Under the pieces are notes generated by a model. It was not told the DNA's origin. It saw only the letters and a list, made by a program, of their open reading frames with translations, and did not search any database. This document shows positions 56,487 through 64,000 of a DNA stretch of 64,000 bases, piece after piece. Numbering within the stretch: the stretch's first letter is position 1; each line of letters starts with the position of its first letter. A program made the translations under genes and the position numbers. The stretch comes from Marinobacter sp. F4218 (GTDB lineage: Bacteria > Pseudomonadota > Gammaproteobacteria > Pseudomonadales > Oleiphilaceae): NCBI RefSeq assembly GCF_019443085.1, contig NZ_JAHZIL010000002.1, positions 372,001-436,000 of the forward strand. Direction: 5' to 3'.

Positions 56487-58739
56487 TTGTCGCTTCGACC
56501 ATCAGGGACGATGGATTCAGGCCTCGCAGCACTCGTGTTCGTCGCACGGTATCACCAGGTTGCCGCAGACTCGGATCAACTCCGTCATCATTTCGGGACT
56601 CACGAGCGACCTTTCCAAAGGTCTGAGATCCTCAGAGCAGCTCGCCATCTAAAGCTGAAAACCAGTGCGTTGAGGACTCATTGGGATCGGCTCGGGTCAA
56701 TCAATCTTCCTGCAATAGCCGAGACGGAAGAAGGAAGGTTTGTCATTCTCGCAAAGGCCGCGGGCGAGGAAGTACTGATCCAGGATCCGCTGGCGAGGGC
56801 CCCCGAGACCCTGGCCAAATCTGAGTTTCTCGAAAGGTGGAACGGCAACATCATACTGATGTCAAAACGCAGCCTTCTTCTCGGGGGCAAGCAGAAGTTT
56901 GATATCAGTTGGTTTATCCCAGCAATCCTCAAGTACAAACACCTTCTTCGAGACGTGATTGTCGCGTCTTTTTTCATTCAGCTCTTTGCACTGATCACGC
57001 CTCTGTTCTTTCAGGTCATGATCGACAAGGTACTGGTTCACAAGGGCCTGACCACGCTGGACGTGCTCGCCTTTGGCCTTATTGTTATCTCTCTTTTTGA
57101 TGTGGTGTTGAATGGCCTTCGAAATTACGTTTTTAGCCACACAACCAACAGGGTGGATGTTACTTTAGGATCGAAACTATTCCACCATCTTACCCACCTG
57201 CCAATTTCCTATTTCATGAGTCGCCAGGTTGGCAACACAGTTGCCAGGGTCAAAGAGCTCGATACCATCCGTAACTTCATTACCAGCTCCGCACTCACTC
57301 TGATCATTGATCTTTTTTTTACCATTGTTTTCTTCGCCGTTCTGTACTTCTACAGCCCTACTTTGACCTGGATTGTTTTGGGGGCGATTCCCTTCTATAT
57401 CGGTCTTTCTTTAGCGATCACCCCCATACTGCGCAGGCGGCTTGATGAAAAGTTCAAACGTGGTGCCGAGAATCAGGCGTTCCTGACAGAATCCATGCAT
57501 GGAATCGAAACCGTCAAGTCCATGGCGGTCGAGCCGCAGATGCAGCGGCGTTGGGAACAGAATCTTGCGGCCTATGTGGCGGCTTCCTTTAAAGCTACGA
57601 ACCTTGGCAACATCGCCAATCAGTGCGCTCAGTTCATCAATAAGGTCGTGACGGTACTGATTCTCTGGATCGGAGCCACTCTGGTTATGGCGAACGAGCT
57701 GAGCATTGGTCAACTGATAGCCTTCAACATGATCGCCGGAAGGGTGAGCGGTCCCATCCTCAAACTGGTTCAGCTTTGGCAGGATTTCCAGCAGGCGGGA
57801 ATTTCACTCAAGCGGTTAGGTGACATTCTGAACACTCCCGCCGAGCCCGGCCACAACCCGAACCGCACTACGTTACCTCGGATCCAGGGCAACGTACGTT
57901 TCGAAAATGTCGATTTCAGGTACGGCTCATCAGCTCCGTTAGTGCTGAAACAACTGAACCTGAACGCTGCTGCCGGCGAGATTGTAGGCATCGTCGGTCG
58001 ATCTGGGTCTGGGAAAAGCACGTTGACCAAGCTCATCCAGAGACTCTATTTGCCAGAGGCAGGGAGAGTTCGGATTGATGGCATAGACCTTGCGCAGATG
58101 GAGCCAGCGTGGCTAAGACGCCAGATTGGTGTCGTACTGCAGGAAAACCGTCTGTTCAACGGCTCAGTAAAAGACAACATTGCCTTCGTAGACCCGAGCC
58201 TTCCTATAGAGGATGTGATAGCAGCTGCCAAACTCTCTGGTGCACATGATTTCATCGCCGAACTTTCTGAAGGCTATGACACACCAGTTGGCGAGCAGGG
58301 CGCTAATCTATCAGGAGGCCAACGACAAAGGATCGCCATTGCCCGGGCACTGATCAGCAACCCACAGATATTGATTTTCGACGAGGCTACCAGTGCCCTG
58401 GACTATGAGTCTGAAAGGGTCATTCAGCACAACATGGTCAACATCTGTAAAGGCCGCACCGTATTCATCATCGCCCACCGCCTTTCAACCGTTCGCCATG
58501 CCGACCGGATTGTTGTCGTTGAGAATGGTCAAATCGTCGAGGACGGAAACCACGAAAAACTGTTAGCCCAAAACGGGTACTACTCCAGGCTCTTCGAGTA
58601 CCAGAATGCCTCTGTTCCGATAAGAGCAAGAGCCCCGGATTCGGGCAAACCTATGGATCATTCACCGGCCGGTGGCCGAGAAGGCGCCATTGGCTTCGCT
58701 TTCGGTTCTGAAAGGGTCGATACGGTGAGGCTGACATGA
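56487..58739 (+). CDS. HlyB-like type I secretion ABC exporter
   Basis: A 750-residue inner-membrane exporter. It has an N-terminal C39-like domain (about 5-125) whose catalytic Cys is replaced by Ser (MDSGLAALVF), as in HlyB, so it docks but does not cut its substrate. TM region about 145-430 (FIQLFALITPLFFQVMIDKVLVHKG region). ATPase domain has Walker A GRSGSGKST, signature LSGGQRQRIAIARAL and FDEATSALD. The start is TTG at 56487 with AGGAAG ahead. It overlaps the HlyD-like gene by 4 bases. Confidence 0.93.
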   Translation: MSLRPSGTMDSGLAALVFVARYHQVAADSDQLRHHFGTHERPFQRSEILRAARHLKLKTSALRTHWDRLGSINLPAIAETEEGRFVILAKAAGEEVLIQDPLARAPETLAKSEFLERWNGNIILMSKRSLLLGGKQKFDISWFIPAILKYKHLLRDVIVASFFIQLFALITPLFFQVMIDKVLVHKGLTTLDVLAFGLIVISLFDVVLNGLRNYVFSHTTNRVDVTLGSKLFHHLTHLPISYFMSRQVGNTVARVKELDTIRNFITSSALTLIIDLFFTIVFFAVLYFYSPTLTWIVLGAIPFYIGLSLAITPILRRRLDEKFKRGAENQAFLTESMHGIETVKSMAVEPQMQRRWEQNLAAYVAASFKATNLGNIANQCAQFINKVVTVLILWIGATLVMANELSIGQLIAFNMIAGRVSGPILKLVQLWQDFQQAGISLKRLGDILNTPAEPGHNPNRTTLPRIQGNVRFENVDFRYGSSAPLVLKQLNLNAAAGEIVGIVGRSGSGKSTLTKLIQRLYLPEAGRVRIDGIDLAQMEPAWLRRQIGVVLQENRLFNGSVKDNIAFVDPSLPIEDVIAAAKLSGAHDFIAELSEGYDTPVGEQGANLSGGQRQRIAIARALISNPQILIFDEATSALDYESERVIQHNMVNICKGRTVFIIAHRLSTVRHADRIVVVENGQIVEDGNHEKLLAQNGYYSRLFEYQNASVPIRARAPDSGKPMDHSPAGGREGAIGFAFGSERVDTVRLT

Positions 58740-60109
58740 CGGGCGGTGAAAGCAAACGCAACGCAATCAGAGAGGAACTGTCCGAAAAAGACATCTACCA
58801 GTTCATGCCTGCCGCCGTCGAAATTGAGAGGACACCGGCATCACCAGCGGGAAGAGCCATTCTATACGCCATTGTACTGCTGTTCCTGTTTGCAGTCCTT
58901 TGGGCGGTGTTCGGGAAAATAGATATCGTCGCAGTTGCTGAGGGAAAGGTTGTCCCCAGTGAGCGCGTCAAAATAATCCAACCCATGGAAACCGCCACCA
59001 TTGCCGGAATCCACGTGAAAGAGGGCGAGGAAGTACAGGCGGGAGAGCTTTTGGTAACGCTGGACTCTGAAATGGTCGAGTCCGACCTGCGGCGCTTTAC
59101 CGAAGAATGGCTGGATGCTAAGGCGCAACGATTGCGTTTGGAGGCACTCGTTCAATGGTTTGAGTTGGATGGAAAACCTGGCGAATTTTCTGTTGCAAGA
59201 GATCCAGAACTCGCCGAACGAGTTGATCGCCAGAATGCCCTATTGCGGGAAGAAATAGCGGAACATCGTGCGACGCTAAACGCCCTGCAAAGACAGGGTG
59301 AACGGCTGGATGCGGAGTGGCAAATGGCGGAGGCAGAAATTGACCGAAGCAAACGGATCTTGCAGGTTCTGGGTGAACGTGTTGATGCACTCGATACCAT
59401 GCAGAAAATGAAAATGGGCGCGCGTGCGGATTACCTTGAACTTCGGCAAAGCCAAATCGAGATCGAAGGCCAAATTGGTTTGCAGCAGGCTATCCAGAAG
59501 AAACTGGAAGCCTCTATGGCTGCCAACCTTGCAGAGCAGCAGACCTACCGGCACGAATCCTACAAGACAGTACTAGGCCAGTTGCAGTCCCTGCGGGTGA
59601 ATGAATCCACGTTGCGGGAACAGAAGACCAAGACAGAAAAACGCCACGGACTCTTCCACCTCCGAGCGCCGATGAATGGAAAGGTGCAGCAACTCGCCAT
59701 CCACACCGTCGGTGGGGTCGTCACGCCAGCTCAAGAGCTTATGTTGATTGTTCCTGATCAAGGCGAACTTGAGGTAGAAGCCATGATTCTGAACAAGGAT
59801 ATTGGTTTCGTACAGGAGGGCCAGCCCGCCGAGGTTAAAGTGAACACCTTTAACTTCACTAAATACGGGTCGATTGCTGCAGAACTTGTGGGTCTTTCAA
59901 AAGACGCTATTGAAACCGAAAGGCAGGGGTTGGTCTATAAATCCCTGTTTCGTCTCAGGGAGGGCGGCCTAATTGTGAACGGCAACTATGTCGCCCTCTC
60001 ACCGGGGATGTCAGTAACCGCCGAAATTAAAACAGGACAGCGCAGAATCATTGAGTTTTTTCTGTCTCCGCTGCTTCGCTACAAGGAGGAAAGTCTGGGT
60101 GAACGATAA
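58736..60109 (+). CDS. HlyD-like membrane fusion protein of type I secretion
   Basis: A 457-residue adaptor. One TM helix (about 42-62) precedes a biotinyl-lipoyl half motif (IAGIHVKEGEEVQAGELLVTLD region), a long coiled coil (about 115-290) and a barrel domain with the HlyD-family signature APMNGKVQQLAIHTVGGVV and PGMSVTAEIKTG. It links the exporter to an outer-membrane TolC, not encoded here. It overlaps the lipoprotein gene by 11 bases. Confidence 0.92.
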   Translation: MTGGESKRNAIREELSEKDIYQFMPAAVEIERTPASPAGRAILYAIVLLFLFAVLWAVFGKIDIVAVAEGKVVPSERVKIIQPMETATIAGIHVKEGEEVQAGELLVTLDSEMVESDLRRFTEEWLDAKAQRLRLEALVQWFELDGKPGEFSVARDPELAERVDRQNALLREEIAEHRATLNALQRQGERLDAEWQMAEAEIDRSKRILQVLGERVDALDTMQKMKMGARADYLELRQSQIEIEGQIGLQQAIQKKLEASMAANLAEQQTYRHESYKTVLGQLQSLRVNESTLREQKTKTEKRHGLFHLRAPMNGKVQQLAIHTVGGVVTPAQELMLIVPDQGELEVEAMILNKDIGFVQEGQPAEVKVNTFNFTKYGSIAAELVGLSKDAIETERQGLVYKSLFRLREGGLIVNGNYVALSPGMSVTAEIKTGQRRIIEFFLSPLLRYKEESLGER

Positions 60110-60788
60110 ATGGATGGTGCTTGTGATAGGTCTGGCTAACGTGTGGTTGTCAGGGTGTTCCGTGTTTTACACCCCTGGTATGAGCGAACTCGAAGAATTG
60201 TGCGAGAAGGATGGGGGCATCACCATCCGTAAAGATCTGAGGGTGGATGGTTATTTTAAGGGCACCACGCAGGACTGCTACGGCTGCTGGAACGACATTA
60301 TCGTTTCAGGGTATGACTACATTGAATTCAACTATGAAAGACCGAGATTCCACCGGTACTTCGAAGGTGGCGCTGGATACCATCGGATTTTCAAGGCCCC
60401 CAAAGACAGTCCCCAGTGCAATGCCGCGATCTGGAAATGGAACCTCAGTAAAAAGGTGGGTTCAGAGCAGTACGATCGATTTTTCGAAGACTATTGTATT
60501 GCCTCGAAACCGATTGACCAGCCAACGGCTCAGTATGGGTATTTTGAAGAATCGGAGGAATGGCGCGTCAACGATTGGTATGGCTCAACAATCGGTCGCT
60601 TTTATGCTGAGATCCGCGACCTTGGTTCAGCCGAAGTGATAGGTAAAAGAGTCACATACCTTTTGAACCCTTGGCCAAAAAGCGCTTTGAGTTACGGCAA
60701 GGTGTTTGACTGCCGAGATATTGGGAAATACCGCTCCCCCAAAGGGTATGGAAGGGACTTGCGATCTGCAGTTTTCAAATCTGAGTAA
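60099..60788 (+). CDS. Lipoprotein between HlyD and the RTX lipase, unknown family
   Basis: A 229-residue predicted lipoprotein: signal with lipobox WLSGC, acylated Cys20. The mature part has several Cys (CEKDGG, DCYGCWND, CNAA, DYCIAS, DCRD), probably disulfide-paired, and many aromatic residues. Start GTG at 60099 after AAGGAGGAAA, overlapping hlyD by 11 bases. Its position between exporter and cargo suggests a partner of the secreted lipase: an immunity protein, a chaperone or a surface anchor, as FrpD is for FrpC in Neisseria. No homolog recognised. Confidence 0.7.
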   Translation: MNDKWMVLVIGLANVWLSGCSVFYTPGMSELEELCEKDGGITIRKDLRVDGYFKGTTQDCYGCWNDIIVSGYDYIEFNYERPRFHRYFEGGAGYHRIFKAPKDSPQCNAAIWKWNLSKKVGSEQYDRFFEDYCIASKPIDQPTAQYGYFEESEEWRVNDWYGSTIGRFYAEIRDLGSAEVIGKRVTYLLNPWPKSALSYGKVFDCRDIGKYRSPKGYGRDLRSAVFKSE

Positions 60789-60825
60789 TTACTTTAATCA
60801 TAGAGATCATAGATAAGGGATTATC

Positions 60826-63800
60826 ATGACGAACAAAATTGAGTCTGTATACCAGGGTGCTCTGCTAGCTGACGCAGCTTATATCAGTTTTGAAGGCCTA
60901 TACAGTGAGTCAACTGGAGAGATAATAAATGATTCCGCAACGTTGGAGGAGTTCCTAAAGCGAGGATTTACAGAAACACAGTTCGACTTATTCAGGGAAA
61001 GATACCACATCGTTGACCATGTCCAGAGCAACATCTCAGGCTTATCCGCCACCCTCTTTATAGATACTGACAATGGCAACAAACCCATCCTCGCGTTCCG
61101 AGGGACTGAAACAACATTAAAGGGAGGACCAGCGGATCTGGTAAATGACTTTATGCTGTCATTCGGTATCGGAATGCAAACCCCTGCCCAGGATTCCGTA
61201 ATGCAGCAATGGCTCGACGCTGGGCACTTCGGCGAAGAATCTCTGACGGTTGTCGGCCATTCCCTGGGCGGCCATTTGAGCCTACAAGCCGCTGCCAGCT
61301 ATGACGAGTACATTACCGACGTCATCACGTTTAACGGCGCCGGGCTGAACCCCCTGGAGCATTTGCTGATCTCGGAGGGTATCAACGAGTCGAAACTAAC
61401 CAGAGTAGTGGCGGAGCCCGGTTTCGAGTTCACCGCCAACGATACCTATTTTCAGCAGTACGACGACTCACCGCACCGCCTATTTATCCAAAAACAATCC
61501 CTGATAAGCAATTACGAAACTTTCTCCGATCTTGCTACCGGCAACCATTCAATGGTCCACCTGGTGGATACCCTGTCTGTCATGCGGCTGTTTGAAGCAG
61601 TTGATCCGTCTGCATCAGTAGAAGTGATAGACGCTGTATTGTGGCAAGCGACCGATCGGGTCATTGAATCCATCATTGAGAAGAAGGAAGGGGATCTATC
61701 CCCGAACGGTGAGTCCGACCTTTCCTCACCAGACTCTGCTGCGATTTCGTTAAACACGGTTATCAAGCATTTGGCCTTTCAACTGGGCGTTAAGGTTCAG
61801 GGTGGAATTGATGCGGAAGGAAACACGGTCTATCGGGAGGTGGAGGGGGTTAATGACGCTCCAGTTTTATACGAGACGCTAGAGTCCATCGGAGATGGGT
61901 TTTCGATACTTCCACTGGACTCCCTCGACCTCGCCCACATTGCGGCCTACGAGGACAGCAAGCGCGCCACGGCCATTCGGTACGCGCTTCTTGAAGGTGC
62001 CTCTTTTGCCATTGGCGTTCCCGACGACTACGCGGAAGGTATCTTCGCACCTGATTCAGAATCGTACCAGTTCGGAGAGCATCCCGCTGGCTTCTGGGAA
62101 GACCGTGCGGATTACTACCAATACCTGATGGTCCGAAATGCGAATGACCTTAACGACAATGATGCTGTCGGAGAAGGAGATTTCGTGTATGCCGACCAGG
62201 GGCTGAGCTCGGAGCGGGATGCAAATGATCAGTCCAGAGACAACGTTCTTCTGCACGGTGATGAAGTTACATCCATTAACTGGTGGGATCGTGTCATTAT
62301 TGATAACACGGCCACACATGACATGGTGGTCTTTGGTGGAGACGAAACGGATCAGGAGCTTTCCGGCGGCCTTAAGAACGACCGCATCTATGGGCTCGGC
62401 GGAGACGATACCCTGAAAGGTGGGGAGGGCAACGATAACCTTGTCGGCGGGACGGGCAATGACACCTATCGTTACCGAACCGGCGACGGAGCGGACAAAA
62501 TTTTTGATGACATTGGCCAGCTCGAGATCAATGGCGAGATCGTCTCCTCAATTGATCCGATAGATGGTCAGCCGGATGCTTACACTGATGGAAATCACCT
62601 GTTCTATGTCTTTCCGGATTCCGTGATAGTGCTGGTCAACGGCTCTGCAGAAGACAAGATACAGATTTTTAGCTCGTCCCAGTTATCGAGTTTCACTAAC
62701 CTGGTGGCAAGCACGGCTGATACTGCCTCGGTCGCCACCATTGAGGCGCCCAGCCTTGAGAACTTCGGACTATCTGTCACCGAGCCAACAACGAATAGCG
62801 ACAGTGTAGGCAGCATCGATATTGGTACCGGCCATGATGTTTTCATACCCACCGATGGAGACACCGTTAGTAACTGGCAGGCCTATCACTCGGGGCCCAC
62901 TATTGGATCAGCCGCCCCGATCATCTACAACGCGGCCCTTTTCGACGCCGGTCTGTTTGAGCCCGGCGTTAATCCGGCATGGAACTTTGTCGGGGGTGCG
63001 GGCAATGACCGACTGAACGGCGCAACAAATGATGATGTTTTACTCGGCCAACAGGGCGACGACATTGCCTCCGGTGCTACGGGCAGTGATTCCCTTTATG
63101 GGGAAGAGGGCTCAGACCGGCTCCTGGGTGGGGATGGCGCTGACCACCTCATGGGGAACCACTCTGAGATTCTGGTCGACATGGAAACGGGCAATGAGCT
63201 TGACCGATCCATGGGCGAACTCGCTGGAGACTCGGATTACCTTGATGGTGGGGAAGGGAATGACTGGCTCACCGCGGGTAGTGGCAGCGACGTTTTGCGT
63301 GGCCGCGCTGGCGATGATGAGCTTTACGGGGGAGCTGGCTCGGACCTTGTCAGTGGGGGCGAAGGCGCCGACCTCGTGCTGGGGGATTCGGCCGGGGCGA
63401 TTGTCACCTACACATTGACCGAAGACCGCCGGATAGAAACCGGGCGCCTCACCGAGCCCGACGTACGTTACACGTTGCTGAAGCACATAACTAATGTCGA
63501 TCCGACCGGGAATTACGACGACACCATCGAAGGCGGCGCAGGAAATGATGTCTTGATCGGTGAGGTTGGCGATGACCACATCTCCGGTGGTACCGGTGAT
63601 GATTGGATTGAAGGCGATAAACTCAATAACCCGGGGCGGTTTGGCGGCAGCTCAGGAAAGGGTAAGCACGATGGATTCTTGGACACCGCAGGGAACTGGG
63701 TCGACGTGGCCGCGGATGATTTCGCGGCCTTGGACGGAGCATGGCATGGCGACGACACTCTCTTCGGCGGCGCCGGGAACGATTCGATAGCCGGCAATGG

Positions 63801-64000
63801 CGGTCATGACACGTTGTATGGCGGTATTGGCGAAGACCTACTGATTGGGGATGACGCCTCCCTGGCCCCCTCCTTTCACGGTGATGATAAATTGTTTGGC
63901 GGTTCCGGCAATGATGAACTTCAGGGCGGCTCGGGCCAGGACCGTCTGGAAGGCGGTGGCGATGACGATGTGTTGTTCGGCCAGGCCGGCGACGACATCC
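60826..64000 (+). CDS. RTX lipase secreted by type I secretion (3' end beyond window)
   Basis: 1058 residues are visible; the frame stays open to the window end. The N-terminal domain is a class-3-like lipase: oxyanion segment LAFRGTE, nucleophile Ser146 in GHSLGGH and probable catalytic His241 in GNHSMVH. From about residue 514 come RTX nonapeptides (GGxGxDxLx type: GLGGDDTLKGGEGNDNL, GGAGNDRLNG, GGSGNDELQGG), broken by an insertion at about 550-725, continuing past the edge. RTX repeats bind calcium and fold outside the cell. The C-terminal secretion signal is not seen. ATG at 60826 follows AAGGGA. Confidence 0.9.
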   Translation, partial: MTNKIESVYQGALLADAAYISFEGLYSESTGEIINDSATLEEFLKRGFTETQFDLFRERYHIVDHVQSNISGLSATLFIDTDNGNKPILAFRGTETTLKGGPADLVNDFMLSFGIGMQTPAQDSVMQQWLDAGHFGEESLTVVGHSLGGHLSLQAAASYDEYITDVITFNGAGLNPLEHLLISEGINESKLTRVVAEPGFEFTANDTYFQQYDDSPHRLFIQKQSLISNYETFSDLATGNHSMVHLVDTLSVMRLFEAVDPSASVEVIDAVLWQATDRVIESIIEKKEGDLSPNGESDLSSPDSAAISLNTVIKHLAFQLGVKVQGGIDAEGNTVYREVEGVNDAPVLYETLESIGDGFSILPLDSLDLAHIAAYEDSKRATAIRYALLEGASFAIGVPDDYAEGIFAPDSESYQFGEHPAGFWEDRADYYQYLMVRNANDLNDNDAVGEGDFVYADQGLSSERDANDQSRDNVLLHGDEVTSINWWDRVIIDNTATHDMVVFGGDETDQELSGGLKNDRIYGLGGDDTLKGGEGNDNLVGGTGNDTYRYRTGDGADKIFDDIGQLEINGEIVSSIDPIDGQPDAYTDGNHLFYVFPDSVIVLVNGSAEDKIQIFSSSQLSSFTNLVASTADTASVATIEAPSLENFGLSVTEPTTNSDSVGSIDIGTGHDVFIPTDGDTVSNWQAYHSGPTIGSAAPIIYNAALFDAGLFEPGVNPAWNFVGGAGNDRLNGATNDDVLLGQQGDDIASGATGSDSLYGEEGSDRLLGGDGADHLMGNHSEILVDMETGNELDRSMGELAGDSDYLDGGEGNDWLTAGSGSDVLRGRAGDDELYGGAGSDLVSGGEGADLVLGDSAGAIVTYTLTEDRRIETGRLTEPDVRYTLLKHITNVDPTGNYDDTIEGGAGNDVLIGEVGDDHISGGTGDDWIEGDKLNNPGRFGGSSGKGKHDGFLDTAGNWVDVAADDFAALDGAWHGDDTLFGGAGNDSIAGNGGHDTLYGGIGEDLLIGDDASLAPSFHGDDKLFGGSGNDELQGGSGQDRLEGGGDDDVLFGQAGDDI

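Noticed and set aside
62386..64000. DNA-level tandem repeats in the RTX region
   Set aside because: The repetition is at protein level (calcium-binding nonapeptides) and is explained by the lipase gene.

Overview
The window looks like chromosomal DNA of a marine gammaproteobacterium. The mix of thiosulfate-oxidising Sox genes, branched-chain keto acid dehydrogenase, malate:quinone oxidoreductase, copper resistance genes and an RTX lipase with a type I exporter suggests Marinobacter or a close relative. That placement is inferred from gene content and protein character, not from a search. No rRNA, tRNA, insertion sequence or CRISPR array was recognised.

Region by region. 1-8148 (+): a thiosulfate oxidation operon, soxC(partial)-D-X-Y-Z-A-(soxK-like)-B, followed by a DsrE-like protein, a GlcG-like protein, a DsbG-like thioredoxin and a SoxH-like beta-lactamase-fold protein whose metal motif is degenerate. 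It ends at a terminator facing yebG, which carries a perfect SOS box. 8716-15513: housekeeping and sensory genes (CHASE-GGDEF cyclase, FabH, YdcH-like, DUF1127, a secreted porin-like protein, a peptidoglycan-binding-like protein, an Ada-type alkyltransferase, an EF-hand lipoprotein). 15518-25750: a two-component system divergent from a copper island (copI, multicopper oxidase copA, copB, an unknown small protein, an APC permease, a small membrane protein, a Cu+ P-type ATPase, a DUF302 protein). 25927-31539 (-): a protein kinase and the bkdA1-bkdA2-bkdB keto acid dehydrogenase genes behind a LiuR-like palindrome. 31844-42076: central metabolism and stress genes (sdaA, mqo, two extended SDRs, pirin, MscS channel, an aspartoacylase-like/GCS2-like pair). 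42380-46142: a cytochrome c/beta-propeller fusion, an ECF sigma/anti-sigma pair and an acidic secreted protein.

46477-51540 (-) is a compact four-gene envelope operon: a LolA-like periplasmic carrier, an ABC ATPase, a tandem-duplicated FtsX/LolE-type permease and an outer-membrane barrel. Its genes overlap or nearly touch, a perfect 21-base palindrome lies in front and a terminator-like hairpin lies behind. It has the parts of a private inner-to-outer-membrane transport line. 51836-54748 holds a MocR-type regulator and ccoG.

54801-56289 is a small cassette-like segment bounded by two related blocks of about 96 bases, each built from a motif repeated at 55-60 base spacing. It carries a uracil-DNA-glycosylase-superfamily protein and a short secreted protein. 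56487 to the window end is a type I secretion operon: HlyB-like ABC exporter, HlyD-like adaptor, a novel-looking lipoprotein and a large RTX lipase cut off by the window edge. The lipoprotein, placed between secretion machine and toxin-like enzyme, is a candidate partner or immunity protein. The envelope operon, the repeat-bounded cassette and the lipase-lipoprotein pair are the best candidates for undescribed systems.
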